Positions 44,605 through 58,649 of a DNA stretch of 64,000 nucleotides are shown one piece after another. The notes beneath the pieces were generated by a model, which saw only the letters and a program-made list of their open reading frames with translations, was not told the DNA's origin and made no database searches. A program made the translations under genes and the position numbers. Source of the stretch: Adineta vaga. Its lineage: Eukaryota > Rotifera. The stretch lies in contig CP075494.1 in NCBI GenBank assembly GCA_021613535.1, forward strand, positions 13,826,001 to 13,890,000, in the 5' to 3' direction. Each line of letters opens with the position of its first letter. Positions within the stretch are counted from its first letter, which is position 1.

Positions 44605-45534
44605 TAAATGAAGTTAGAAAAAGAATAATGATGAATGGGATATTTTATGGAATTATGATAAATGGCAAAATAATTTAATAAATATAAGATTTCATCGAAA
44701 GAATGACTTTATACTACGCAAACGATTATTTTTTCTTAAAATATACTTCAACTCTATCTCAAGTTAATACAGATATATATATATATTCTTTCTTTTCTTC
44801 TTAAAAAGAATGCATATAAACGTACTGTTTTCTTGATGATTAGACAATTGATTTATGATGAGTATTTGATTATTCGTATACGAAATCTATACAATAAACT
44901 GAATAATTTCGAAGGATTGAAAAATTATCGATTCGATGCTATTTCTATTGAAAAGAAAAAGTTCATTTACTTAAATCGAAAACAAAAACAATCACATCTT
45001 CTGAGACTCTACAAAGTTTTCTGTCATTCTATGTAAGTCTGATTTTATTACTAATTATCATGATAAATAGTTTCTGAAACTTGGGGGAAAAAAATTCTCT
45101 ATCATGTTGTATGTTTGCTCGCGTTTATTTGCCGATATATAATTTAAATACAGTGAAAACATTTTTAATCAACATCTGTTGTCTTATCAGGCTACCTGAT
45201 GTTAAAAAGTGTTATCAGACATTTCCTTGAAAAAGACTGTTTTTTTTAAATGTTTTCTCCGTTAAAGACTACGGGAAAACGTCATTTATAATAACGTTGG
45301 TTTTTATCAAAGTTCATCTGTTTGAACATTTATTCCTGTTTAGTAAAATTCAATAATTAACATCTGCTGATGATTTTTGTTCAAAACTGATCATCCATTG
45401 TTTCTCTTTAAAAATTTTATTTATATGTATGATTTTCATATTCAATATTATTGGATCGGAACTTCGTTAATTGAATTTTGAAAAAAAATATTAGTAAAAA
45501 AGAATGTTTGTTTTGCTTTTCGTTTTGAACATAA
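44605..45534. other. Intergenic region with a possible orphan exon
   Basis: A plus-strand ATG at 44833 opens 66 codons ending exactly at a GTAAGT donor (about 45033). The product is Tyr/Lys-rich (RIRNLYNKLNNFEGLKNYRF). No following exon is recognised within this gap, so I do not call a gene. Confidence 0.35.
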
Positions 45535-46205
45535 TTATGTTCCGTCTTTCAAAGCTGTTTTTGCTTGAAAAATAGAACGACAGCATGAACAACAACAACT
45601 AAGTACACACATAACATAACTTATGATTAACATTGTAAAAGCGAATTGATATAATGTTCGCTGACAATAATTAGTTGATAGTTCATTATCTAAATCAACT
45701 CGTTTATGTACGCCAAAGATCCATACATTTCCCTATTTTGAAAAAGTAAAAAAACAATTATTGAAATCCAGGTCAATTCATTCATATTTACCACAATGAA
45801 CCAAGCGAATAAGAAGAAACTCATCAAAACTAAAAATATGAGAACGCAACCAACAGTACATCCAACTGCAATGGCTGAAGCTGTATTCGATTTTTTAATT
45901 AAAAGTAGAAAGGAAAGTACCTAAATGTAAACAAATGAATTTTATTTATCGAAAAGATGAAATACATCAGTTCTTACTATCACGATGGTAAGAGCAATAC
46001 TTGCAAGACCACATGCTCCTGTTACTATCAAATACACAGGAATATTGGGTTCAATCGGGCATTGAGAACGATAGTAACTACCAAAAGCTAATTCAAGTAC
46101 TGGAAAAATGAGTAAAATACATAAGACAATAAGAGTATATATTGATCCAAGAATGGCAACTACAGGAGTGGGTATATATTTTAATTCAGGTTCGGTATCA
46201 GCCAT
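45535..46205 (-). CDS. TMEM272-like four-TM protein A
   Basis: Exons 46205-45978, 45920-45792 and 45732-45535 give 184 aa. Four TM helices are visible: VAILGSIYTLIVLCILLIFP, VYLIVTGACGLASIALTIVI, CTVGCVLIFLVLMSFFLFAW and LYQFAFTMLIISYVMCVLSC. The loop YRSQCPIEPNIPVYLIVTGA and the segment WFIVGNVWIFGVHKRV ... NYCQRTLYQFAF match the TMEM272-type layout (DCP...IP.YL.V.G, then W...GN.WVF, then YC..TLY.FA). A juxtamembrane cysteine cluster (CCCSCC) may be palmitoylated. A diverged paralogue lies head to head at 46989-48029. Biochemical function of the family is not established. Confidence 0.75.
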
Positions 46206-46988
46206 TTTGTTTTATATTCGAAAAGATTTCAACACTAAAATTGAGTAGGAATATATATTTTCAACGTTCTGTTCTTGTCGTTGTTGTTATAACCAAATCA
46301 AAATATAATGCTTTGACGATTCAGTCTGTCTAACGAAGTTGTTTTGCGAAAAAAAAAGAAAAAAATTGTCGTTCTTTGATTTGTTGATTGGCATATGTAA
46401 AAAATAAATCTCAGTTTTTTTTCTTCTTGCGATTATATTTCGAGTAATTTGCTATAGACGGTTGAAGAATATATTTTTAATGTTCTTCTAGGTTCCGATA
46501 ATAAATACAATCATCCATGCCAGTAGAAATGGTCATTCTGTTAATGATTAATATTATAAAATCGATTAGTGATTCATCGCTCATTGATTGAAAACTACTG
46601 TTTGTTTTACTAAGGACACATGAGAAAAAAATTAACTTAGAAAACAAACAGGCAATGAATAATTCTTGGGCGAATATGTTGAGTACAAATAATGTCAACT
46701 ATTCTCTATCGATTTGACATTCCGAATGCAATCTTGAAGAAAATTTTTAATGAATCTTTGTAACACTATTTCGAAATAATTGAAGTAGGCGAATAATGTT
46801 TGCAGATGTGATGACATCATCTTCATTCAAGTGTTATCGTTATTTCGTTCATTATATCTTAAAACGTTGTTTGCTCTTGTATATACAGGTAAATACAACC
46901 ACGCAGTATCTTTTATCAAATAAAAAGAGGAAAAAAAAGGCAATCGAATTTTAAATTAGAACAGTATTAATTCAATGATTGAACAACA
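46206..46988. other. Shared upstream region of the divergent TMEM272-like pair
   Basis: About 780 bp separate the two start codons. I see no gene. It could serve both promoters. Confidence 0.5.
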
Positions 46989-48029
46989 ATGTTTTTTCAG
47001 CTTCGTAAACCATTAACTTCGAGACGTAGTAGTGAAACATCATTTTCATCAGATAATTCGTTTCTACCGAATATTAATACAACATCAACTGGTGCATTAC
47101 GTCAATTATCTATTGATGAACTTGATGAAGTTAATTCAACAGGTTTTAATCAACAATATTCAATACAACGAGAATTACTTGAAAATCCACGACCATTATT
47201 TACTATACCACGTCCAACAATCTATCTTCCTACAAATCATTTTGGACGTACACGTCAATCTTCTCAATCATCAACTCCTTCTCTAATAATAAATTCTTCT
47301 GAACGACCCTTCTATCAAAACGTACCACCTCTACCTCCTCCACCTCCTTCATCTCTACTATCATTTCCTACTCAATATCCTACTGAATACCCACTATCCC
47401 CGCCTCCACCTATTCAACGATATGTACCAATGCCTATGACTTATCCCATCAAACAGAAAAAATCCACACATGAAATACCACCAGGTTTATTAACAACTCT
47501 TTCTGCTGGTGGTCTGAGCACTCTCTCAGCTTTGATCTATTTAATTTTAATTATTGCTCTACCGTCTGCTAAACTTGTTCTAGGTATTCTTTATATAAAC
47601 GAATGTCCTGTAAATAAAAATATTCCATTATATATGATTACGGCAGGTGCATGTGGTTTAATTATTGTTATTTTAATAATTCTATCATCAGCATGTACAA
47701 TTTGTCGATCTATGTCAGATGCAACAAAATCAACGCATGGTTTTATGATATGTACAATCGCATTCGTTCGTGGTATTCAAGGTGTTCTATCAATATTTCT
47801 TTTCATTTGGTTTTTCTTTGGAAATGTTTGGATATTTAATGTTCGTTATCGTGTTCGAACAGATAAACCAAATGATATCAATAGTTATTGTCATCCGACA
47901 TTGTATTGGTTTGCATTTTATATTTTAATTTTTACTTATGTTTATGCATTGTTTACTTATTGTGTAAAATTTTGTGTTAATTTCTTTTGTTGCGGTGCAT
48001 TTGATGCATGGTATAAAGCATTTTCGTAA
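46989..48029 (+). CDS. TMEM272-like protein B with proline-rich N-terminus
   Basis: ORF of 346 aa in one exon. Residues 1-155 are disordered and Ser/Pro-rich, with PPLPPPPPSS and PLSPPPPIQRYVP, candidate SH3/WW/EVH1 ligands absent from copy A. The C-terminal half is the four-TM core: TLSALIYLILIIALPSAKLV, INECPVNKNIPLYMITAGAC, FVRGIQGVLSIFLFIWFFFG, FGNVWIFNVRYRV, SYCHPTLYWFAFYILIFTYV and a cysteine-bearing tail. It shares layout with copy A but none of A's introns. TTTTTTCAG lies at 46990-46998, just inside the ATG, so the true start may be on an upstream exon. Confidence 0.75.
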   Translation: MFFQLRKPLTSRRSSETSFSSDNSFLPNINTTSTGALRQLSIDELDEVNSTGFNQQYSIQRELLENPRPLFTIPRPTIYLPTNHFGRTRQSSQSSTPSLIINSSERPFYQNVPPLPPPPPSSLLSFPTQYPTEYPLSPPPPIQRYVPMPMTYPIKQKKSTHEIPPGLLTTLSAGGLSTLSALIYLILIIALPSAKLVLGILYINECPVNKNIPLYMITAGACGLIIVILIILSSACTICRSMSDATKSTHGFMICTIAFVRGIQGVLSIFLFIWFFFGNVWIFNVRYRVRTDKPNDINSYCHPTLYWFAFYILIFTYVYALFTYCVKFCVNFFCCGAFDAWYKAFS

Positions 48030-49510
48030 ATTAAAAGAGATTAAAAAAAGAAAGAAACGATAAACTAGTTCAATGATGAAAAGTGCGTTAATTGCTTCTT
48101 TTTTTCTTTCTTTCGTTCGGACTTTGCGTATTTAAAGACAGAAGAAGAGAGAGATACAGTCCGTTTGTCACGATGTGTACACATATGTATGTATATTGAA
48201 CAGAAGGGACAAAAAAAAGAAGAAAAGAGAAATGAAATGAGGTCGATCTTAGGTGTGTATCATCAATATAAGAGAGAAAGATGATGATGATGACCGACAT
48301 TTGATTGATACAAAACAATACTCAACGATTGAGAGACGATGACGTCAAGCTTTTATGTTCATATGACCAACTGAATAATGACTTCTTATATTCATTACTT
48401 TGAGTAATATATATATATACAGGTAAACTGACGAGAAGAAGTTTTTATACTCGTTTATTCGTAGTAATACATCTAAACCTACGCTTGTCTTTCTTTTTGT
48501 CTACTATCTTAGAGTAGAAATATGATAAATAAATGGAAGCTAGTGCAGTCGAAGGATTTTTCTTCTATCGATAATAGAAGAGCAGAATAGGATACTACAT
48601 CTTTCGTAATCATTCTGCTTGTCTTTGAATGTCTTCTGTTCATAGGTTAGATATCAGAAAAGAAGGTCATTATATTTAGCAAGAAAATATGATAGATGAT
48701 ATTTCTACCATTGAACAAACTACTTGTCACAATTTTCATCATCTTTCTTTCTCTCAAGTTTATTCATTCTTTATTATTTTTTCTTCTTTTGTGTACCTTC
48801 AATCAGTGATATTACATAAGCAGACTATGCATTTTACATATATATATCTATATATTTATATGTGCTCTTCAATACATATGGATGGATGCACCTTACTCTC
48901 TACAATTTTCAATAAGAATACTTTGAAGAAAATGAACAGAATTCATTCTTTTGCTTAGTCATCTAGATAAATAATTGACTCTATGATGAACATTTCTTTG
49001 TTCATCCTTCGAAAGAAATATTGTTAAGCTGACAAACAGGTCAATCGAATAGTGAATTGATCGGTTTTTTCCTTTGCATGATAGATCACTAAGTAAGCAA
49101 TTTTATACTTATTTACACATCTCAAGAAATATTTCTTCTTTCGTTCAATGATAGAAAAGAATTGTATACATACAATCTCGTTCAATGTCATCCTTTCACC
49201 CATATCCTGTTATTCAACATTAGTCAGATAATTACATCACAATCAGAGAATAGAAGCAGGTCGATTATACAGTTTCACACATAGAATCGAGTAATCGTGT
49301 ATACTTACTATACATCAAATATTCTTTTCGTCTCTTTGTCATACGTTTACTTCTTTACATGATATTGTAAGGTATAGATCGCTATCAGTATAACATCGTC
49401 TAGACATAACAGTTCATATTCTTTAGTATTATCAAGCAAGTATTTGTAATTCGTTCATATATACATATTTTTCTAGATTGATTAATGAAGAAAAAGATTG
49501 TCTGATCTAT
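48030..49510. other. Intergenic region
   Basis: About 1.5 kb with several short AT microsatellites (for example 48407-48418 and 48838-48860). No coding structure is recognised. Confidence 0.5.
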
Positions 49511-51050
49511 GGAACAGTATTTGAATTTAATCTGGAAGAATTATACTGCATCACTTTCTGAAAATTCAGATGATAATGCTTTTGATGAAAATGATGATAG
49601 TAAGACTTATAATATTTTTGTTCTTTTCTTATCATCTATTTATTCATTGTAGGTACAGATTTATTTGTTAATAATAATCTTCATTATAATGTCCCATTTT
49701 GGGTTGGTGTCGTCGTAATTACTGTTCTTGTGTTATGCGCAGTTATAGCTACAATTCGCTATTGCATTTACACTTTCTGTTCATCATCGATTGGTAAGTT
49801 TATTCGATGTTTTTTTTCTCTGGTAGTGCAACATAATCAACACTGTAGAGGAAATCTTTATACAAACAAATTCATCTTACATTTTGATGTTACCTTGACT
49901 CTTTCGAACAATCATCTCTTTTGTCTGTATATACTCTGAAGAATGAAATTGAATCAGACCTTTCAATTGATATTCATGTGTACAAGAGTATTGAATTACA
50001 TTTGGATAGAACAGTGTCTGTCCATTTGAAGACGATGAAAAAAAAATTTTAAGTTCTTACTAAATGAATGAATCTCTTTGATTTGATTTAGATGCAGAAA
50101 AATTAGTTTTAACACCACCAAGATCACCGAATTTTTCATCAAGTGTTGTCAATACCGATCAGCGTCGACGACGTCAAGTTCCTGATACAATTTCTCAGCA
50201 TTTATCTGATGAAACTGAACTCTCTTCATCTTCTCCTGAACAATGGCGAGATCAACGTTCAGATATATCAATTATACCAATTATTCGTCAGCAATATCCT
50301 TCTACACGACACCATCAAACTGAAATCGATATTGATAATATAAATAGAAATTATTTTTCATCGAACTATAACGAATCATCTCGAACGCCACGTAGTTTTC
50401 GTAAGAAAGTTCATGATATTTATGTTCTACCTGTATCACCATCTCTTTCATCATTATCATCATCAACAACAACAAATACTGATGATATGGTGAGAATTGG
50501 TTCGAGTACTATGCCTATACGATCTCGACGATACTTACAACCGAATCAAAATGATTCTCCACATTGTGGTGTAAAAAATGCCTGTTTTACGGATTCTCCG
50601 CAACTAAAGAATCGAACATTACCTCGATCACATAATGGAACTTTACGACGAATTCCAGCACCTTCTCAACCACCACCATTACCGCCAGCTGTCTCATTAC
50701 AATTTTCAAACACTCAGTCATCATCAATCGTATTGAATCCTGATACAATTGGTTTTCGTTTTGATAATCACGAAGAGAAACCAGTGACTAAAACTGCACC
50801 ACCTCCTGTACCCTCTCGATCACAAAAACCAACTATTCTACCCATTGGATTCGAAGAAATAATAAAACAATCAGAATCATCACCACAAGATGATCATTCT
50901 GAACATACATGGCCTAATCCACCTGAATCAATGACAACATCTCAAATAAGTGGACCATTATCGATACCATATGATCATCTGATACCAACTATCATAATGC
51001 ACCAATACCGCCCTAATGAACATTCAATATTAACCCAATCAGACCCTTAG
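49511..51050 (+). CDS. Single-pass membrane protein with proline-rich cytoplasmic tail
   Basis: Exons 49511-49599, 49653-49793 and 50093-51050 give about 395 aa. I do not recognise the family. A short N-terminal ectodomain has an N-glycosylation sequon (WKNYTASLSE) and an acidic patch, with no cleavable signal. It is followed by one TM segment (VPFWVGVVVITVLVLCAVIA) and a Cys-containing juxtamembrane stretch, so a type III orientation is likely. The 300-residue tail is disordered, with polyproline motifs PSQPPPLPPAVS and TAPPPVPSRSQKP (SH3-ligand-like). It may be a scaffold or adaptor at the membrane. It does not resemble TMEM272-like B beyond proline content. Confidence 0.7.
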
Positions 51051-51686
51051 GACAAAAGTTTTTGTATTTTTCTTTATATTTATCGTGCTTTGTTTTTGAA
51101 TGAATAACAATAATAAAAGAAATATTGAATATATCATCCGTTCTTTTTAATCTTTTCGGGCTAATCTTAGAAATGATTGTAATCATAACACATAATCAAC
51201 TTCTAGATGATCGATTCCGGTTATATAAACATCAATATTACAAAACATTCTGTTACATACAGAGTAATCTCTATTAAAACAAATCTACCCAATAAATATT
51301 CCGCACTTTCTAAGCAAAAGATTTATTCATATTAAACTGCGTATAACTCCAATTTTCTCAAATTGGATGCACTCAAAATATACGATAAGAAGAAAAAAAG
51401 AATGGTCATTTTTGTTTTAAATATAAATTCATCTTTCATCCATGTCATGTTTGATTATAATATTGTTTATGCCTTTGTAGTTGTTCATTTCAATGCGATG
51501 TTTTAGTGCACGAATAAGCAGTTTAATCGAGCGTTATTGATGTGATTTTCGTGGTAAGTGTCACATGTTTATCATAACAAAAAAGCAAAATGTTTCAAAA
51601 TTGACTCCAGAAGGTTGATGATGGCATTGTTGATTGAATAAAAGATGCTAAATAAGGAGAAAAAGCATCATCAGACGATGTTATTA
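51051..51686. other. Intergenic region between convergent genes
   Basis: 3' flanks of the single-pass protein and of PAX6. An AATAAA-like signal lies near 51106-51116. No gene is seen. Confidence 0.5.
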
Positions 51687-53317
<1,631 letters not shown>

Positions 53318-54231
53318 TACATTTCATACGATAAACATATAGACAACATCGAAAATGAGTTTTTTTCTTCTTCTATTATCTCATGTAAATGAACCACATC
53401 TGCTCACAATCGAATTTTCCCTCATTTTTTTAAAAAGAATAATCAGAAGTCAAAATCAATGATAGGCATATATTCCAACAAATTCCCCGAAGAAAAAAAA
53501 GCTAATAGACTTGTCAAACTAATTCGACTCTATAAGATTTCATAAAATCATTCTTTTTTTTTTGTACAAGAAAAAAAGAATCATTTACATTTACTTACGT
53601 TAATATATCTATTTACGAAAATATCCGTTATATCGTATTTGTTTCAAACGACTTGTTTATTGATCAAAAATAGGTAGATAAATCAAATGAAATCAAAACG
53701 TCGAATACTTGTCACTTTCATATATCGATTTCTTTTTCTCTTCTGTTTCTTCTTTATTTTATGATTTGATTCGAAACAAAAACAGATCATATTGACATAT
53801 GTACTCAATCGAGCTCTCGTCTATGTTCATCCAAAAGACATACGAATACGATTCAGCATTTAATCTAACACATAGAATTCCAAGATTTGTATTAATATAT
53901 TTCTATTAATTGATGATGATTACTGATTGGTAGATAAGTTTTCTCATTCGCCAATTATCGATCGATGTCGAATGAGAGAAAGAGAGAGAGAGAGAGCAAA
54001 AGAAAAGATAGTATCTTCTGATTCTTTCATCCATATCAAATCGATAGAATAGAATAACAACGTTTGCACATAGAAATATCCTCCAAATGTCCATCAAAAG
54101 AAAGATAGATATGCATACACCTTTATATAAAATAATGCTATAGATAAGAGAATATGTTTTATTGGATGATAGAAACTCAGTTCAATTGTAAAAAAGAATA
54201 AGAAATTCTTTGTAGTAGAAAAACGAAATCA
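53318..54231. other. Upstream region of PAX6
   Basis: About 900 bp, with a (GA)n run at 53981-53996. No gene is seen. It probably holds PAX6 5' sequence and the 3' flank of the next gene upstream. Confidence 0.5.
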
Positions 54232-56260
54232 TCATTTCTCTGCAGCAGGCATATGAACAATAGCAACGGCAAATGCACTTAATGCGATTTGATCGGATGT
54301 TAATGTTACTTCAGCAGGAGGTCCAAAACCTGATGCTTCATTAATAATTTGCATTCGACCATTAGTACAGTTTGGTAACGTTACATTGATATTAGCATAT
54401 CGTTTATTAACAATTAAAACCCATCGACTAGAATTTGTGCCAATAAATGCTTGACTAAAAATATTTTGATCGCCGACATCCGTTGTTTGTGTTACGACTG
54501 CTTGATCATTATCAATATCAACTGTATCAATCAATAATTTTGATGTCCAATATTTTGCTGTTCCATCACCTGTTGTCCAATTAAGTAATGCAACACTAGG
54601 ATATTGTGGTTCAAGTTGAAGATTAGGTAATTGTGGATAACCTATATATGAAATCGAAAGTAAATTTTCAAATATTTATTTAAGAAAAAATACAAACCAA
54701 CAAGTTGACTATGTCCAACAACATCAATGCCTTGTCGTGATAATTTCCCCCACGAATATGCATAGAGTGCTGCAGCAGCATTCCAATAGATCAATGGAAA
54801 AAGTGGTGCATTCGGATTGTTATCATCAGGAAGAATAACACCTAATTCATCAATTGTTGTTCGTGTTTGCGGTGAAAGACTTTTTCTAATTTGTTCGATT
54901 TGTTCAACTTCAATTGTAAATTTATCAAGTTGAGGAAAGAATAATTCCCAACTAACTGGATCTACACGTGAAACTCCAATTGCATAGAAATGATATGAAA
55001 TCATATCAATTGGAATATCTGGTGCATGATTCGAATGATTTAAAAAGTATTTATAATATTCAAATTCATTATGATCTATAAGATTCAAAATAAATAAAGA
55101 AAATCTTTTGTATGAAAGAAGAAGAAGAAGAAGAAGGTTTACTTTCTAATGCCATACCAACATATTTCATATCATAATTATTTGTATGTCTTCGAATACC
55201 TTGAATAACGGCATCGTATGCTCGTGTATAATATTCAATACTCATTTGATGTTCACCTTCAATTTCATTGAATATTTCCGTATAATCCCAATTATAATTA
55301 TAACCCGAATTATGTTTCAAACCATATTCATCAATAAAACCACTTCGTGTATACCAAGCAACTAAACGACCATAATAATCACCTAATGCTTGCATTGAGT
55401 CATCAACAAGTTTTGTTCCAACACTATAACTCCAATCAACATGTGTAGCATTATCCGGATAGATATGTGGTGTATCGAGTTGAAAAAGCCAATTAGGTTG
55501 AGTCGAGAATGAAATAATACGTGAATGACCATCGGTAGCAGTAAGAAAATCTTCTAACATTGGATCAATATATGTAAAATTCCAATATGTATTATTTTGG
55601 GCGGGATTACATTGAATTTGTACTAATAAGCGTTTCACTGTTCCTACACCTGAAATGTATTGTAGAAAAACAATTTAGTATTTTGAAATAAGATTTACAA
55701 GGATCTCCGAAAATATCCGTCGTTGCTGGAATATCGCATGTCTTTTGCCCAACGCAGATTCGTTGAACGATAGATGAACTGTCTACTGCATGGCATGCTC
55801 CTTGTTTCATTTGACCACAAGCACCAGCAGCTGTTCCAAATGAAGCAAAATCAACTTGACTTATAACACCACCATTTCGTTCGCAAGACAAATGTATAGT
55901 ATAACCTTCTCCAACATTTCTACATTGTAATGAACCTGATGGAGGATCAAGTTCAGCTACTGCTAATTTTGGATAAGGAAACCAGACAGCATAGCGAGCG
56001 TATTCAGCATTAAGTTGCTTTAAATTAGCAAATATTTGTTTGCTTACAGGAGAAAATTGACGAGATACAAGAGGATTTGTTACAAGTTGAAGAGAAGGAA
56101 TCGTACGAAGATTATAATCATGTGTTCCCCAACTTACTTCAATTGTAATGGAATCATTATTATTAAGGTCTTTGCCAGTTTTCGATATGGATAACAAACG
56201 AACAGATTCAAATGTTATACAACAGACAAAGACTACTAACCATCTTCTACTGATATTCAT
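54232..56260 (-). CDS. Secreted clan GH-A glycoside hydrolase with inserted SUEL lectin domain
   Basis: About 600 aa in four main exons: 56260-55698, about 55648-55141, about 55077-54699 and about 54642-54232. The N-terminus (MNISRRWLVVFVCCITFESV) is a signal peptide. The barrel begins LNAEYARYAVWFPYPKLAVA and resumes after the insert at YWNFTYIDPMLEDFLTATDG. Between them sits a SUEL/Gal-lectin domain: LQCRNVGEGYTIHLSCERNG, VDFASFGTAAGACGQ, VQRICVGQKTCDIPA and FGDPC ... KRLLVQIQC. Candidate catalytic acid/base Glu is in DYTEIFNEIEGEHQ and nucleophile Glu in TTIDELGVI, the spacing of clan GH-A enzymes such as GH39. A beta-sandwich-like C-terminal domain follows. Exact GH family and substrate are uncertain. 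Confidence 0.75.
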
Positions 56261-56744
56261 GATTACAAGTGATATCAGACAACGACGAGTATCTATATCT
56301 TCAAGATAAAATTACAACAAAAAAGATCTACACACGAAGGCAAAACGAAAAGAAAAAAGGCGTTTTTAGAAAAATGGCGTCGTGTACTTAGAAAGATAGT
56401 TTTAACGGGTAAAAAAGTTTTTTTTAAATCAAACAAAGAAACGTTAAAAACATCGTTTTTACGCGTTCAGAAGCACACGCTACAACGTGTAAAAATGCAA
56501 CAAAAGAACGCCATCTTTGTCAATAAACGCGCATTTTCCCATCCTTTTTACTGTCAGGGGTTGCCATAGCACGGTAAATAAATCGAAATTTTGATAAAAT
56601 CTGGAATATGAAACAAATATTCTTCTTATTGTTTGATATAAACTTCAATTTCATGACTATAATAATTCGTTTTGTTTTATTTTTACTAAAAAAAAAATCA
56701 CAATTCAAAAATCACAGTTCTTCTTCTCTTTTCAGTCCAGTTAT
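56261..56744. other. Intergenic region with a CG-containing patch
   Basis: 56340-56540 is richer in CG dinucleotides than its surroundings and carries imperfect inverted copies of AATGGCGT (near 56373) and ACGCCAT (near 56510). I see no ORF. Confidence 0.4.
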
Positions 56745-58467
56745 CTAAAGTTTAAATACACTGATTGATTGTTCAATGCCATTGTAAATCAAAGTATTAT
56801 TCATTGGAACATATTGATGGGTAATTAATTTGATTGCCTCTTGTGCACAACAACCACCGATAAAAGCAGCAATGGAATGAATTTCAGATGCACCATAACG
56901 ACATAATTCTTCAAGAGTTGATTGAATGTTTTCATGAGTACAAGTCTCAATAGATCGTTGTTTATGAATTCGTTTTAAATCATCAAAATCAGTACGGAAT
57001 TGTTCATCATCCGAAAGATGTTCACCAGGATAGCGATTATATTTTTCATAGAATAAATCACAAAACTGCAGGCCAATATACCTTAAAAAGAAACAAATTA
57101 GATTTGTTTATGAAATCAATGAAAAGAAAATTTCATTACCAAGATAAGTTGGAATCTGTTTCTTCTGGTTTGAAATCATCTTGTTTCTTCAATGCAGATG
57201 TTCGTAATACTTGTAAAAATGCAGCATTTTTACAATAGATTTGAACGAGATGATGTAAATTCATACAACCATTTGAGGGACATCTATATTTCTCTAATAA
57301 ATCATTTAGATAATTATAAACAATTTCACAATCTTTTTTCGCTTGTTTTTGATATATTTCTACTAATTTAACATATGAATTCGTATTTGTTATCATATCA
57401 GGTACTTCTCCACGAACCGGTAGTAAACCTTGTCCTTCATTTTCAATGAATTGTTTCAAAGCATGTATTATAAACCAAAAGATGTGTGATTGATCGGTTA
57501 ATTCTAAACATGATTGATCTTGAAATAGATTTTTCATTGTCAATGGAAGATTTGTACTGACAAGACGTGATGGAATAGTTCGTTTAGCTTCTTCGAAATT
57601 TTCTAAAGATTTATTTTGATCTTGAGTATCATAGGCCGAATGATGCGATAGTTGTTCAAGAATTTTTTTAAATTCCTCTTTTTCGGCACGTGTACGAGGT
57701 AAATCAGTTCGATTGTATTGTTTTTGCCAAAGTTGTAAAGTTTTGTATAAGATTATCAATGATGGCAGATGTAAATGTTCTTCTCGTGTCAGCAAATCAA
57801 AATCAATTGAATTGCAATGATTAATCAATTCTGGTAGTGGTCGATCAAGACGAAGATCGGGTATAGTATCATCAGGATGAGCTTCGATAACATAATGTTC
57901 ATATACTTGAAGACGAATCATACCAATAAAACTATGGAAAAGATATTTATCTACAGACGAAAACACTTTGGTTTTGATTTACTGATCTTACCCATAACTA
58001 CGTGCGATAAGTAAAGGTGTTTTAAGTGTCCATAAATGACTAGCAAGAATAGATAATGTATTGAATGAAAGATTAGCAGTGATGACAACATTAAATGGAC
58101 TAAAATCAAATGTATTTTGTTTAAGTAAATCATCAATCGATGGTTTATCGATATATGCACCATGAACATCAGGATTAAGTTGACTAAGTAATTCACAAGT
58201 AACACGAGCACGTGGCTGATCAATCATAGATGGATGAACAAAAAAATTCGAACCACAATCAGCTAATGTTACTAATTGATGATCAATAATTGTAAATGAA
58301 CCAAGACCTGGTAGAACAAGTGCTTTGAGAATCTCTGTTCCCAATGCATTTGCACCGATTAAACAAACACGACCAGATTCCAATGCCTTCTGTCCATGAT
58401 CACCCCAAAGACGAAGTTGACGATCATATTGAATCTGTTTCGTATTAGGTACTGACGTTATACTCAT
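56745..58467 (-). CDS. NAE1: NAE1/APPBP1, NEDD8-activating enzyme regulatory subunit
   Basis: NAE1 pairs with UBA3 to activate NEDD8 for cullin neddylation. The first exon runs from MSITSVPNTKQIQYDRQLRL through LWGDHGQKALESGRVCLIGA, NALGTEILKALVLPGLGSFT and ITANLSFNTLSILASHLWTL to ARSYG. The second carries FIGMIRLQVYEHYVIEAHPD, PDLRLDRPLPELINHC, AEKEEFKKILEQL and ETDSNLSW. The last exon, ending at 56745, has YIGLQFCDLFYEKYNRYPGE, EIHSIAAFIGGCCAQEAIKL and TLIYNGIEQSISVFKL. As expected for the regulatory half, there is no catalytic cysteine domain. The chosen start follows TTTTGTTTTCAG by seven bases; a longer ORF upstream (MMNITFHS...) would cross that acceptor. Confidence 0.93.
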
Positions 58468-58605
58468 TAAACTCTGAAAACAAAATGTAGAATGAAAGGT
58501 AATATTCATCATATTTATTCATCTATTGAATATTTAAACGACTAGAGAAAAGAGAATGTATCACGTCGAGAACAATGATATCTGACAAAACATATAGATA
58601 TGTAC

Positions 58606-58625
58606 ATATATATATATATATATAA
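58606..58625. repeat. (TA)n microsatellite
   Basis: A run of TATATA lies between NAE1 and the PAXX-like gene. Confidence 0.85.
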
Positions 58626-58649
58626 AACAAGAGAAGATTGAAGAAGGTT

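Noticed and set aside
44833-45034. 66-codon ATG frame ending at a perfect GTAAGT donor
   Set aside because: Low-complexity Tyr/Lys/Asn product, no second exon in about 500 bp and no family match. Kept only as a note in the gap entry.
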